Shown here: positions 40,517 through 50,152 of the stretch, piece after piece
Position numbering within the stretch: the first letter of the stretch is position 1
Layout: every line of letters begins with the position of its first letter
DNA from: Acinetobacter pittii
Lineage (GTDB): Bacteria; Pseudomonadota; Gammaproteobacteria; Pseudomonadales; Moraxellaceae
Length of the DNA stretch: 64,000 bases
NCBI RefSeq assembly: GCF_034067285.1
Contig: NZ_CP139286.1
Location: forward strand, 3,100,001 to 3,164,000
Direction: 5' to 3'
Position numbers and translations under genes: made by a program
The notes under the pieces: generated by a model
The model's database searches: none
The model's input: the letters and a program-made list of their open reading frames with translations, nothing else
Told to the model about the DNA's origin: nothing

Positions 40517-41718
40517 TAGGGCTTCACTCCAAAAACAAGACTAATATTACTTCCCCCAAAAGCGAAAGAATTACTCATGACATAGCGAATGGATTGTTTT
40601 AGTTCAGCATCTTGCACATAGTTTTGGTCAGCCAAATCTGGATCAACCTCAACATTTTGATGTAAAGGCAACCAACTTTGATCCTTTAGAATCTGTTCAC
40701 AAATAAAAGTTTCGATGGCACCCGCTGCACCGAGGCAATGTCCAGTTTTATGTTTTGTACTACTTAAAGCCACTGGGTAATCGCCAAAAACTTGTCGTAC
40801 AGCCTTAATTTCCATTGCGTCATTTTGTGGAGTTGCTGTTCCGTGCAAGTTGATATAACCCACCTCTTGAGCGGAAATATGTGCCATATCTAATGCACGT
40901 TGCATAGCTAAAGCGGCACCTTTACCTTCAGGGTGCGGGGCTGAAATGTGCCATGCATCCATAGATTCACCCGCTCCCATTAACATGACAGGTGCTTGTT
41001 CTTTACTTAGTACAAAAAACGCAGCAGCTTCACCAATATTAATACCATCACGGTTTACGCCGCAGGGTTGGCAAATATGTTCAGATAAACTTTCTAAACT
41101 ATTAAATCCATTTAGGGTCAACTTGCACAAGGTGTCGACGCCACCCACCAGCACAACATCTGCTAAATCTGCGTGAAGTAATCGCTGCCCCGCCGCTAAT
41201 GCTTTAGCGCTTGAAGAACAAGCTGTCGAAATAGTATAGGCGGGCCCTTCCCATCCTAAGTACTGCTGTAATGCTTTCGCTAAACAGCTCATTTCTTGAG
41301 GATAATGAGATATCGATAGATCGGTTTGCCCTTGAAAATATTGCTTAAGTAATAATTCATTATCTGCAATACCAGAAGTAGATGTGCCCACTACAATGGC
41401 CAAACTTTTATTTTCAAAAGATGCTGTATAGGCTTTTAACTCTGATTCAATTTCGGCTAATGCGGTTAATGCAAAACGTAGATTACGTGAATCTACAGAC
41501 TGTAAAGCATCAGGTACGCTCGAACATAATGGATGCGTATATTGCCCCACCCAAACATCACGATCAGCAATTAAATCATCTCGCAAACTCAAGGTTTGCT
41601 CGGGCTGTTGTAATGCTTGTTTGATTTGATTAAGTTCACAGCCTAATGCAGATAAACCAACGCTAAATTGTATGCCTACTACCATTGGGGCTGGATTTTC
41701 TGAAGGTAAATGTTTCAT
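40516..41718 (-). CDS. Beta-ketoacyl-ACP synthase of the aryl polyene pathway (ApeO type)
   Basis: A 400-residue ketosynthase with intact triad residues: STACSSSAKAL (nucleophile), NLHGTATPQNDA and KHKTGHCLGAAGA. It is more diverged from FabF than the ApeR-type enzyme. By gene order it corresponds to ApeO, the elongating ketosynthase that works as a heterodimer with the chain-length factor ApeC, encoded here at 53682. Its start overlaps the DUF3261 gene stop by four bases (ATGA). Confidence 0.87.
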   Translation of the reverse strand: MKHLPSENPAPMVVGIQFSVGLSALGCELNQIKQALQQPEQTLSLRDDLIADRDVWVGQYTHPLCSSVPDALQSVDSRNLRFALTALAEIESELKAYTASFENKSLAIVVGTSTSGIADNELLLKQYFQGQTDLSISHYPQEMSCLAKALQQYLGWEGPAYTISTACSSSAKALAAGQRLLHADLADVVLVGGVDTLCKLTLNGFNSLESLSEHICQPCGVNRDGINIGEAAAFFVLSKEQAPVMLMGAGESMDAWHISAPHPEGKGAALAMQRALDMAHISAQEVGYINLHGTATPQNDAMEIKAVRQVFGDYPVALSSTKHKTGHCLGAAGAIETFICEQILKDQSWLPLHQNVEVDPDLADQNYVQDAELKQSIRYVMSNSFAFGGSNISLVFGVKP

Positions 41719-42260
41719 GGCGTAGGACTTTCTTCTGTCTGCAAAGTGTTCTCAATCGAACTCAGCGTCATGGTATAAAGGACTTGTTCATTAATCAATT
41801 CAATGCTTCCTTGCCCTTGTTTAAGCTGCAACACAGGCTGCTTTTCAATATAAACAACCTGCTTGTCTGCTTCTTGTTTAATCTCTACGGCTTGCTGTCC
41901 TAAATGTGAAAACTGAGGGTATGTCGCAAACAAAAGGTCACGCACCACAAACTCAAAAGGCAATAAACGCATTTGATCAATACGCTGTTCAACATGAACC
42001 CGATGCCCATCAAACTGTAACTTAAATAATTGCTGGCCTGTCAGGCTTAAAGCGACCATATCCAGTACAGCACCCTTTTGCTGTTGATATAGCAAGAAGC
42101 TAAAACTTTGCTGCTTCCACTGAACCTCAACCTGATCTTGCCTTTGATAAGTCTGAGCTTGCCACAGTGGACTTTGCAGCCCTTTAGCATGTGGCATGAC
42201 CTGACAACCATTTAAAAATATAAAGCTACTGAGTAATATCGTTGCCCATTTACGTTGCAT
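41715..42260 (-). CDS. DUF3261-family lipoprotein
   Basis: A 181-residue predicted lipoprotein: MQRKWATILLSSFIFLNGC with a lipobox at LNGC. The mature part is beta-rich with no recognised catalytic motif, as in DUF3261 proteins that accompany aryl polyene clusters. It could receive or chaperone the lipid-linked product in the periplasm, like an outer-membrane LolB-type factor; this is inference. The frame is open from 42371, but the ATG at 42260, one base after the upstream stop, gives a proper signal peptide. Confidence 0.78.
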   Translation of the reverse strand: MQRKWATILLSSFIFLNGCQVMPHAKGLQSPLWQAQTYQRQDQVEVQWKQQSFSFLLYQQQKGAVLDMVALSLTGQQLFKLQFDGHRVHVEQRIDQMRLLPFEFVVRDLLFATYPQFSHLGQQAVEIKQEADKQVVYIEKQPVLQLKQGQGSIELINEQVLYTMTLSSIENTLQTEESPTP

Positions 42261-42261
42261 G

Positions 42262-43557
42262 TTATCCCTCAAGTACCTGTTCTTGCGCCAAGCCTTCACG
42301 ACAATATTCTGCCAAAGTGCTGAGTCTACGTTTGGCATTTTTATGGATTGGATTTTTTTCATCCCACGCATAACCAGCCAATAATGAAGAAATCATACGG
42401 CGAATGCCTTCATTCTGATTTTGCGAAAACACCACATCTTGGAACTCACCTTCGTACCATGATTCAACATAAGCACGAAATACCTGAATACCACGGCGTA
42501 ATGGTTTTTCATATTCTTGTAACCAGTCGACTTGCTCACCTTGTAAAACTCTTTCAACCAAAGGAACAGCCAAACTTGAAGATTTAAGAGCAATCGTCAC
42601 ACCTGATGAAAATACAGGGTCCAAAAACTCACCCGCATTACCTAATAGCGCATAGTTTTGGCCTGCCAAGTGTTTTACATTCGCTGAGTAGCCCACCAAG
42701 GTACGCACTGGTTTATCAAACTTAGCTTGACGTAGTACATGTGACAAGCTTGTTTCATCAGCCAAAATACGCTTAAACATTGCCTCAGGTTCGTTATCTT
42801 CAGCATTTTCGACCGTGTATTTGTCAAAAAAATCTTGTTCTGCAACGATACCAAAAGAAGCCCGTCCATCTGCAAATGGAATCAGCCAATACCATGCACG
42901 ATGATCTTTTTCATGAACAGTAATTAAAATTTTATTACGGTCAAATTCAGGGTCATCTGTAATACCATCTTCAATATGGGTAAACAGTGCACGTCGTACT
43001 GGAAAATTTGATGGGCTCTCTAAATCTAATAACTTTGGCAAAATCCGCCCAAAACCACTCGCATCTAACAAGAATTTAGTTTGAATTTGATAACGTTGTT
43101 GTTTTTCATCAATTACTGTAAGTACAGGCTGTTCAGATGCTACATCAACATCTAAAACCTCATGTCCAAAGCGTATATCAGCACCATAAGCTTGAGCCTG
43201 CTTTGCTAGCAAATTGTCAAAATCTGCACGGCGAACTTGCCAAGTTGTGCCCGGACCATCGGTAAATTTTTCTGTAAAGTCATAAAAGCTACGCTGTTTG
43301 CCTCGTAAAAAAGCTGCTCCATTTTTGAATTGAAAAGCATATTGTTCAACATGCTCACGGACTGTTTCTAATAAACCAGCCTCTTCTAAAAATGCCATAG
43401 ACTGCGGTAGCAATGATTCACCAATCGAAAAACGAGGAAAATGCTGTTTTTCGATGACCGTAACGGTATAGCCCTTTTTTCGAAGAAGTGCAGCAGCAGA
43501 ACTACCTGATGGCCCAGCCCCAATAATCACAACGTCAATTTTTTCTATAGTGCTCAT
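42262..43557 (-). CDS. FAD-dependent oxidoreductase with halogenase-like motifs
   Basis: A 431-residue flavoprotein with the Rossmann motif VIIGAGPSGSSAAALLRKKG at the N-terminus, FSIGESLLP near residue 44, and LDASGFGR. Two signatures recall FADH2-dependent halogenases: FQFKNGAAF with Lys78 and WYWLIP (222-227, the WxWxIP motif). Related enzymes without halogenase activity, such as geranylgeranyl-reductase-like proteins, also exist, so the reaction is open. It could be a ring or polyene halogenase, hydroxylase or desaturase. AGGAAG lies seven bases before the ATG. Confidence 0.75.
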   Translation of the reverse strand: MSTIEKIDVVIIGAGPSGSSAAALLRKKGYTVTVIEKQHFPRFSIGESLLPQSMAFLEEAGLLETVREHVEQYAFQFKNGAAFLRGKQRSFYDFTEKFTDGPGTTWQVRRADFDNLLAKQAQAYGADIRFGHEVLDVDVASEQPVLTVIDEKQQRYQIQTKFLLDASGFGRILPKLLDLESPSNFPVRRALFTHIEDGITDDPEFDRNKILITVHEKDHRAWYWLIPFADGRASFGIVAEQDFFDKYTVENAEDNEPEAMFKRILADETSLSHVLRQAKFDKPVRTLVGYSANVKHLAGQNYALLGNAGEFLDPVFSSGVTIALKSSSLAVPLVERVLQGEQVDWLQEYEKPLRRGIQVFRAYVESWYEGEFQDVVFSQNQNEGIRRMISSLLAGYAWDEKNPIHKNAKRRLSTLAEYCREGLAQEQVLEG

Positions 43558-43586
43558 AGCACAACTTCCTTTTTAATTTATTCAAA

Positions 43587-45902
43587 TTATGAATGGTCTT
43601 GTAAATTCACGATATGTTTTTCATCTGCGGGGGTTAACAAAGTCGCATAGATAAACGAGAAAATAACCCCGAATAAAACCGTTAAACCAAAACAATGAAT
43701 TGCATAAGTATGGCTAAATGAAAGTAATCCAAAGCCAAGTAAAGTCGACATCATACATAAAAATAATGCCATTCCAACTACTTGCGGGTGATCATGTCCA
43801 TGTCGGTAGAAAATTGCATAGTCGACGCCAATCCCAATAATCAGGAAAGTCGCCATAATACTAAACAGGTTAATCTCGACACCTAGCCATGCCTGAACAG
43901 CAAAAGTGCTTAGTAAAGCCAAACTGACTGGCAGAACCAATGGCACAATCGAACTTAGTCCATAAATAAGTGCTAAACCAATCGCCAGACCAATTAATGC
44001 ATAAATCAGAAGATGTTGAGCCTGCACTCGATGTTCAGCAAACATTTGCGACATTTCGGTGATCGGTTGCTGGAAATGTATGTGATCATTCTGAAGCTGC
44101 TTTAACACGTCAGGCTGTTTTGCCCCTGTCACCATCACTAATCGTTCATTGGCTTGAGGTTGTAGAAAAGCTAACGGGTGATCTTTAAATACAGCAAAAT
44201 CTAATAACGGTTGTGCTGCCAGTTGCTGTTGCCACTGTAAAACATCATTAACATTTAGTCCCATGCTTTGTGCATATTGCTGCAAAGTCGCTTTTGGAAT
44301 ATTTCTTAATAATTGTAGATTATTTTGCTGCTCTGCCAATGGTGGAATCCATTGACCCAAAGCTTGAAATGCATTGATTTTCCCTTGTGATTGTAACTGT
44401 TGCAAGTGTCCAATCAGTCGCTGCTCTTGTTGCTGCATTTCATTTGCCGATGCTGCACGCACCACAAAATAATCACTACTTTGTTGCTGGCCAAATTGCT
44501 CACGAACCGCTTGGTCCTGCTGTTTTAAGCTCGCGTCCATACCTTGTAAATTACGAATATCATCGTTACTTTTAAGATAGAAAAGACTCGCCGTACCTAC
44601 TGCTAAAATGATTGCAATCAAGCCATAACGAACTGTGTTTCGCTGTTGAAACCATAAGCGTGCTTGACCAATCCACGACAGTGCTTTTATTGCAGGCTGG
44701 GCATTGAGTGCAGGTAATCTTGGTAATAGCAGTACACTACTGATCCACGCCGCAGTTAATCCTACAATTGAAAAGACTGCAATCTGCTTAAACCCAGGAA
44801 ACGGAGTAAAACTCAAAAAGATGTAAGCAACCAATGTGGTCATTAAGCCCATAAACAAACTTGGTAATAGCGGTTTTAAAATTTGAAAACCACCAAGCTT
44901 TCTATGCTGCGATTGCATCGCCATAAAATAAAATGAAAAGTCGACACAGACGCCGATCAGACTTGCACCAAACACTAATGTCATTAAGTGAATTTCACCA
45001 AACACCCAATGTGTGACCGCAAACGCCACAAAGCTTCCAGTCGAAACTGCAATAAACTCGGTCGCCAAAGGTCGCAGTGAGCGAAAGCCGAACCAAACCA
45101 GAAAAATTAAGCCCAGTGTCGAGCCAACACCAATGGTTGAGATTTCCTGTTTAGCCGATTGCGTCCCAAAATTTGAAAATAAAATAGTTCCAGTCCAATG
45201 AGATTTTAATCCCATTGCAGCTAACTTTTGCTTAGTTTGCTCAATCCAAGTAGAGGTCTGTTCTTGATAATCAATATTGTATGGGCTTTGCGTCAACTGT
45301 AATACGAAAAGCCGAGAGATACCTTGCTCATGATGAATTGTGGCAAAACCCTGCTCCATTTCAATATCTTGTTGTGACGGAGTTGCCAACTGCATGGCAT
45401 AACGGGGGAACAATAATAATGGGTCTTGCTTGAGTGACTCAGCAGTGACAGGCATGCCTGGACTCATCATCTGCATCAGACTTTGTTCAGTCAGCGCAGC
45501 ATAATCCTTTTTTTGCAATAAGGCCTGATCTTGAGCACTCAACAAACCTGCTCGATGTTGATACAACTGTTTTGCAAACTGATCAAAATCTAGCTGTGGT
45601 TTGAGTGGCTGCCATAGCGCACTTTGCTTCGCTTGCGCTGTTAAGAAATGAGTCGCTTGTTGTATCGCAGCCTCATCTTTGGCATCTACCACCACAAATA
45701 CTTTATTGTTAAGTTGCTCATTCATGTACTGCTGAGTACGTGCAAGTTCTGGGTCTTGCTGTACTTTAGGCAACAACGCAAAAATATTGGTTTGAATATG
45801 AATATCTTTATTCAACCACGTCACGCCAAGCCCCACTGCAATGAACAGCAGAGCAATTAACCAAAGCGCGGTAAACTTATTTTGCCAGTTGGAAAAGCGC
45901 AT
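43587..45902 (-). CDS. MMPL/RND-family lipid exporter (ApeM-like)
   Basis: A 771-residue inner-membrane protein with the duplicated RND layout: helix, large periplasmic domain, five helices, then the same again. The second half shows ATFLIIGIGVDYAIFYRHGH, a proton-relay Asp in helix, and the first half the matching GASLIGVCVDFSFYFMA. MMPL proteins export lipids or lipid-linked metabolites. In this operon it most likely moves the finished aryl polyene lipid across the inner membrane. It overlaps the LolA-like gene by 26 bases. Confidence 0.87.
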   Translation of the reverse strand: MRFSNWQNKFTALWLIALLFIAVGLGVTWLNKDIHIQTNIFALLPKVQQDPELARTQQYMNEQLNNKVFVVVDAKDEAAIQQATHFLTAQAKQSALWQPLKPQLDFDQFAKQLYQHRAGLLSAQDQALLQKKDYAALTEQSLMQMMSPGMPVTAESLKQDPLLLFPRYAMQLATPSQQDIEMEQGFATIHHEQGISRLFVLQLTQSPYNIDYQEQTSTWIEQTKQKLAAMGLKSHWTGTILFSNFGTQSAKQEISTIGVGSTLGLIFLVWFGFRSLRPLATEFIAVSTGSFVAFAVTHWVFGEIHLMTLVFGASLIGVCVDFSFYFMAMQSQHRKLGGFQILKPLLPSLFMGLMTTLVAYIFLSFTPFPGFKQIAVFSIVGLTAAWISSVLLLPRLPALNAQPAIKALSWIGQARLWFQQRNTVRYGLIAIILAVGTASLFYLKSNDDIRNLQGMDASLKQQDQAVREQFGQQQSSDYFVVRAASANEMQQQEQRLIGHLQQLQSQGKINAFQALGQWIPPLAEQQNNLQLLRNIPKATLQQYAQSMGLNVNDVLQWQQQLAAQPLLDFAVFKDHPLAFLQPQANERLVMVTGAKQPDVLKQLQNDHIHFQQPITEMSQMFAEHRVQAQHLLIYALIGLAIGLALIYGLSSIVPLVLPVSLALLSTFAVQAWLGVEINLFSIMATFLIIGIGVDYAIFYRHGHDHPQVVGMALFLCMMSTLLGFGLLSFSHTYAIHCFGLTVLFGVIFSFIYATLLTPADEKHIVNLQDHS

Positions 45903-46509
45903 ACTCAGCAGCCGTTAAAGTCGTCGGTTGAGAAGTCTGGTGACTAAAGCGAATAGTCGTTAAATTATTCGCTTTCTCGGTAATCACGATTTGGTTGACG
46001 TACTGTTGACCTTGAGCATCAACACGCACAAATAACTTTTTAAAAAAGCTACTTTTCGGGGTTAAGCTCATGCTCCAACCCGCTGGACTATAAGTCGCAC
46101 TTACCACATTAAAATTCTTTGCCAAAGCCTGTTCATTACCAGACATGAGCTGTAAGAATAAAGTCGCGACCGAACTATATGGCGATTGATCAACCTGTAT
46201 TTGGCTAAATGTACGCTGAGTTTTCTGTACCAACTTGGTTGGGGTAACGATCAAATCTGCTTGTACGGGTCGTTTGATTTGCCATGCCACACCATAAAAT
46301 TTTGAGAACAACAATGAGCCGTTCGATACAAAAGTTTTATTCAAAGATGGCAATTTTTTTTGCTGTTCGAAATCAGCACGAACCGTAGGAGACTGTGACA
46401 ATTGCTGAAAAATTTGAGTGATCTGTGTGGACGCTGCATAGACCGCACTTAAACTACTCATCCAAACAGCAGCACCTAAACCTAAAGTTTTGATGAATTG
46501 AGACATCAC
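45877..46509 (-). CDS. LolA-like outer-membrane lipoprotein carrier of the aryl polyene operon
   Basis: A 210-residue protein with a signal peptide (residues 1-25, ending VYA-AST) and a LolA-type domain: TQIFQQLSQSPTVRADFEQQKKLP and the FVSNGSLLFSKFYGVAWQIKRP strand pattern. LolA carries lipoproteins across the periplasm; this paralogue is expected to carry the aryl polyene lipid from the MMPL exporter to the outer membrane. Its start overlaps the thioesterase stop by four bases. Confidence 0.82.
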   Translation of the reverse strand: MMSQFIKTLGLGAAVWMSSLSAVYAASTQITQIFQQLSQSPTVRADFEQQKKLPSLNKTFVSNGSLLFSKFYGVAWQIKRPVQADLIVTPTKLVQKTQRTFSQIQVDQSPYSSVATLFLQLMSGNEQALAKNFNVVSATYSPAGWSMSLTPKSSFFKKLFVRVDAQGQQYVNQIVITEKANNLTTIRFSHQTSQPTTLTAAEYALFQLAK

Positions 46510-46934
46510 GCATTCCTCTTCGGTTGAAACTCAGACCACGCATTCAAACGATCAAACAAAACTTGAGGTGACTGGAAACACATTTCACGGGCTTCAATAT
46601 TCACCGCCACCTGTGTGGTATAACCTTTGGTTAAACGTTTCCCAGATTCAGCATCAAAAATCAAATAATCAATTTTTAAGCGGTTTTCCCATTCTTTTAA
46701 AATGGCCCGAACCCGGATCTTTTGTTCAAACTCAATACCGTATGCATAGCGAACATGGCTTTCAATCACAGGCCATGCATAGCCTGATTCTTTCATCTGC
46801 ATATAGTTGTAATGAAATTGATCGAGCAATTTGCAGCGCGCAATCTCAAAGTATTTTAAATAGTGTCCATGCCAAACCACATTCATGGTATCGACATCAT
46901 GAAATGGAATTTCAATGATTACATCTGCATGCAT
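46506..46934 (-). CDS. Acyl-CoA/ACP thioesterase, 4HBT family (ApeK-like)
   Basis: A 142-residue hotdog thioesterase with the 4-hydroxybenzoyl-CoA thioesterase signature DVDTMNVVWHGHYLKYFEIARC near residues 13-34, seen as separate segments DVDTMN and WHGHYL; the Asp is the likely catalytic residue. It may release or proofread polyene intermediates. The start is nine bases before, and in the direction of, the end of the ammonia-lyase gene, keeping the operon tightly packed. Confidence 0.85.
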   Translation of the reverse strand: MHADVIIEIPFHDVDTMNVVWHGHYLKYFEIARCKLLDQFHYNYMQMKESGYAWPVIESHVRYAYGIEFEQKIRVRAILKEWENRLKIDYLIFDAESGKRLTKGYTTQVAVNIEAREMCFQSPQVLFDRLNAWSEFQPKRNA

Positions 46935-46943
46935 TGGCTCACC

Positions 46944-48479
46944 TTATCCCATAAATTCTGGTTGATTAAACAATTCAAGTTGGTCTAAACGATCAACAAT
47001 CTGTTGTAATTCGGTTTGTAATGGTCGGTCTTCTTCGACAAATGCAAAGCTTTGTAAGGTCCATTGCATAAATGCCTGCAATGTCGGACTGAGCTGTGCC
47101 GTTAAACCTTTCAAATGAATCGCCTGCACACTCGCGCAGCAAAGTGCTGCAATGACTTGCTGGGTCAAGGTAATTACTCGGCTCGCATCACGTGCAGCAA
47201 TGGTTCCCATGCTAACTTTATCTTGGTTATGACATTCGGTTGAACGTGAAAAAATTGAAGCTGCCAAAGTATTTTTTAAGGCTTCAGCTGTCCACGCTGA
47301 TACCCCGATTTGTACGGCTTTAAAGCCATGATTGAGTGGTAAACGTTCAGCTGTCGCACCTGTTAAATTACGTGGCAAACCATGGTTCATTTTATGATCG
47401 ACTAGCTGTGCAATTTGTCTGTCCATCAAATCAGCAATATTGGCAATCATAATTTTTAAGCTATCCATTGCCTGTGCAATATGCCCACCGTAAAAATGAC
47501 CGCCATGCAACACACGCATGCCTACTGGATCAATCAATGGATTGTCGTTACTTGAATTCAGCTCATTTTCAATAAACTGACGTAACCATACTTTTGAGTC
47601 TTCAAACACCCCAATAATATGCGGCGCACAGCGTAATGAATAACGGTCTTGCAAGCGTGGACTTTGGTGTGCCGTTTGTACTTCACTATTCAGCCATTCA
47701 CGTAATTGCTTTGCTATTTGCTGCTGCCCTGGATGGGGTTTTTGTGCAAACAGTACTTCATCAAAATGACTCGGATTACCCTCTAGCGCCAATACATTTA
47801 AGGCAGTAATTAAAGTACTTGCGAGTGCGATCTGCTCTGCTTTTTTATAGTTCAAACAAGCAATCGCTGTCATCACCGCTGTGCCATTCATGAGCGCCAA
47901 ACCTTCTTTAGGTCTGAGCGTTAAAGGCTGCATATTCTTTTCAGCATAAACTTGAGCAACAGGAACAATTTGTCCATTAACATAGACATCACGCTCACCG
48001 ACTAATGTTCCCGCAATGTAAGACAACGGCGTTAAGTCACCGCTTGCCCCGACTGAACCTTCAGATGGAATGACTGGAATCACATTTTCGTTGAGTAGCC
48101 ACACCAGACGCTCAAGTAGTGCTATCGATACACCTGAATAACCACGAGCTAACGAACATAAACGCGTTACGACTACTGCACGTGCAGTGATGACATCTAA
48201 ATTTTCACCTAAACCACAGCCATGAAAACGTGAAAGATGCAGCGGTAGTTCATTAACCTGATGCAACGGCACTTCAACCAAACATGAGTCACCATAACCC
48301 GTAGTCACCCCGTAGATAACCCCTTCTTCTTCAAGAATCTGATCGAGAAAATCAGCGCCTTTTTGAATCAGTTCACGCCACTCAGACGTTTCAGGTAAAG
48401 CAACCTGACATTCGCCTCTGGCTACAGAAACGACATCTTCAATACTCATTGGCTGTTCACCTACGGTTAACACACGCAT
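46944..48479 (-). CDS. Aromatic amino acid ammonia-lyase (HAL/TAL/PAL family)
   Basis: A 511-residue MIO-cofactor lyase. The self-cyclising Ala145-Ser146-Gly147 triad is intact in GSVGASGDLTPLSYIAG, and catalytic Tyr57 lies in IYGVTTGYG. The substrate-selectivity pair, which is His-Leu in Rhodobacter TAL, Phe-Leu in plant PAL and Ser-His in HAL, reads Phe85-His86 (LSRFHGCG). No hut genes are near. The aryl polyene context argues that it makes a cinnamate or coumarate starter rather than degrading histidine. The ATG at 48479 directly follows the acyltransferase stop; the longer frame from 48527 overlaps that gene. Confidence 0.85.
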   Translation of the reverse strand: MRVLTVGEQPMSIEDVVSVARGECQVALPETSEWRELIQKGADFLDQILEEEGVIYGVTTGYGDSCLVEVPLHQVNELPLHLSRFHGCGLGENLDVITARAVVVTRLCSLARGYSGVSIALLERLVWLLNENVIPVIPSEGSVGASGDLTPLSYIAGTLVGERDVYVNGQIVPVAQVYAEKNMQPLTLRPKEGLALMNGTAVMTAIACLNYKKAEQIALASTLITALNVLALEGNPSHFDEVLFAQKPHPGQQQIAKQLREWLNSEVQTAHQSPRLQDRYSLRCAPHIIGVFEDSKVWLRQFIENELNSSNDNPLIDPVGMRVLHGGHFYGGHIAQAMDSLKIMIANIADLMDRQIAQLVDHKMNHGLPRNLTGATAERLPLNHGFKAVQIGVSAWTAEALKNTLAASIFSRSTECHNQDKVSMGTIAARDASRVITLTQQVIAALCCASVQAIHLKGLTAQLSPTLQAFMQWTLQSFAFVEEDRPLQTELQQIVDRLDQLELFNQPEFMG

Positions 48480-48480
48480 G

Positions 48481-49407
48481 TTATTTCGTCCAAAAATTAT
48501 AAAAATTAAACCATTGATAAGGGGCACGCAGACAATGCTGTTCTAGAACGGCAACGTATGTTTTAGTGATGGTTTGCATACTTTCAATACGGTGAGCACG
48601 CGGTAAATTTACCTGCTCGGCAATTGAATGAATATGCACTTGAAACTGCTGTTGCACTCGATAACAAAACACTGCAATAACAGGTACTTTGAGTAAATTT
48701 GCTAAAATCCATGCACCTTGAGGGAAGGATGCAGGCTCCCCTAAAAAATCAATTTGCTGAACACGATCTGACTGCACAGGTACTCGATCTGCCGCCACAA
48801 TGACCCACTCACCTTGTTGCATCTTGTCTTGCAGTAGCATTGCGGTTTCAATACCCAGCTCATCAACTGATAAAAGACACACATCTGCCTTATCATTTAT
48901 TTTTTTCAAAAACTCATTAAATTTGGTCGCGTGCTTTTGGTAAACCAGCACATTAATTTTCTGTGGATGCTCTGACTTAATTGCTCGAAGCAATTCAATA
49001 TTGCCGAAGTGAGAGACAACAATCAGAGCACCTTTTTGATAATGCTGAGAGAAGTTTTCATGTCCAAAAACTTGTAGCTCCTGCTCTGGAATATTGCCTA
49101 GCCAACCCTCAATCTTATCTAAAATACATTCGCCAAATTGCATGAAATGCGCGTAGCTATTTGTCCAATTTGGTTGGTGGCTAAAGGGAGTCTGTGATCC
49201 AGCAAAATGATGCAGTTTTTGTAAATAAAGTAAGGAAGCCTGTCTTGCTGTGGCAGCAAATAACCAATACCACATAATGACGAAGTACATCACCAACTTG
49301 CATAACCAACGTCCACCAAAACGGTAAAACCACAACATCAGCATGAGGGGCAACATACCGCCTCGCTCTTTAATGTCGTTCCATTTTGGTGAAGCTGAAT
49401 CTGTCAT
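48481..49407 (-). CDS. LpxL/HtrB-type lipid acyltransferase
   Basis: A 308-residue membrane-anchored acyltransferase of the lipid A late-acyltransferase superfamily. It has an N-terminal hydrophobic helix (about residues 32-52), the catalytic HX4E motif in VSHFGNIELL, and VAADRVPVQ where LpxL has the DQ.. binding loop. In aryl polyene operons such enzymes are thought to esterify the polyene or acylate its lipid anchor. It is separate from, and 2 bp after, the glycosyltransferase gene; in some APE clusters the two are fused. Confidence 0.82.
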   Translation of the reverse strand: MTDSASPKWNDIKERGGMLPLMLMLWFYRFGGRWLCKLVMYFVIMWYWLFAATARQASLLYLQKLHHFAGSQTPFSHQPNWTNSYAHFMQFGECILDKIEGWLGNIPEQELQVFGHENFSQHYQKGALIVVSHFGNIELLRAIKSEHPQKINVLVYQKHATKFNEFLKKINDKADVCLLSVDELGIETAMLLQDKMQQGEWVIVAADRVPVQSDRVQQIDFLGEPASFPQGAWILANLLKVPVIAVFCYRVQQQFQVHIHSIAEQVNLPRAHRIESMQTITKTYVAVLEQHCLRAPYQWFNFYNFWTK

Positions 49408-49409
49408 AA

Positions 49410-50150
49410 TTAACCTTGCAGCTTTTGTTTTAATAGCTTCGGTAAGCGAATCAGCATGCCCATAAATAAAGTTGCATGCGCTTTGCTTAGCCCTAAGTTA
49501 TCTCGCCAAGCATGAAAATGAGAAATTCCCTGCTCTGGATAAACCACAGGTGTTGGTACATTAATAAAAGAGGTATTTTCCCATTTTAAACGTACTAAAA
49601 TTTCACTATCAAAACCCATACGTGGCTGGAATTTAGCACTATTTAAAACCCTTATCGTGCTCGCGAGCGGATACACACGAAATCCGCACATACTGTCTTT
49701 AATTTCAAAAGACAAACTGTTTAACCAGACCCAAAAATGGGTAATGTAACGGCCATATAAGCGCTTTTTAGGAATAGAGGCATCAAAGTATGGCTGACCA
49801 ATCACCATCGCATCGGGATGTTGCTGAGACTGCTCAATAAATTTTGGAATGTCATCCCAGCAGTGTTGACCATCCGAATCGAGTTGTAATGCATGACTTA
49901 ACCCAAGCTCATAAGCTACACGTAAACCAGTCATTACGGCTTGCCCCTTACCCTTATTTACCTCATGTTCAATAAGATGAATTTGGGAGTATTGCTCTGC
50001 CAATGCTTTTAAAATTTGGCTACATGCAGCATCACTGCCATCATTGACCAACACAATCGGTAAATGGAAACTATCCAGATAAGCAATCAAATCTGCTAAA
50101 TAATGTGGATGATTATAAACGGGAACAACAAAGCCGTAGTTGGTCTGCAT
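49410..50150 (-). CDS. Family 2 glycosyltransferase
   Basis: A 246-residue GT-A enzyme: FVVPVYNHPHYLADL, VLVNDGSDAA and the metal-binding LDSDGQH (DxD), then FEIKDSMCGFRVYP and FDSEILVRLKW. It most likely uses a nucleotide sugar or polyprenyl-sugar chemistry to build a lipid or glycan anchor for the polyene. It has no membrane helix of its own apart from a hydrophobic C-terminal segment. The gene sits between the AMP-ligase fusion and the acyltransferase with 2-bp gaps. Confidence 0.84.
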   Translation of the reverse strand: MQTNYGFVVPVYNHPHYLADLIAYLDSFHLPIVLVNDGSDAACSQILKALAEQYSQIHLIEHEVNKGKGQAVMTGLRVAYELGLSHALQLDSDGQHCWDDIPKFIEQSQQHPDAMVIGQPYFDASIPKKRLYGRYITHFWVWLNSLSFEIKDSMCGFRVYPLASTIRVLNSAKFQPRMGFDSEILVRLKWENTSFINVPTPVVYPEQGISHFHAWRDNLGLSKAHATLFMGMLIRLPKLLKQKLQG

Positions 50151-50152
50151 TT

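Noticed and set aside
46568..46918. 116-codon plus-strand frame over the thioesterase gene
   Set aside because: It is the mirror of a well-supported hotdog thioesterase and reads against the whole operon.
46944..48479. Histidine utilisation (hutH) assignment
   Set aside because: No hutU, hutI, hutG or hutC is present; the gene is embedded in the aryl polyene operon and the selectivity pair is not Ser-His.
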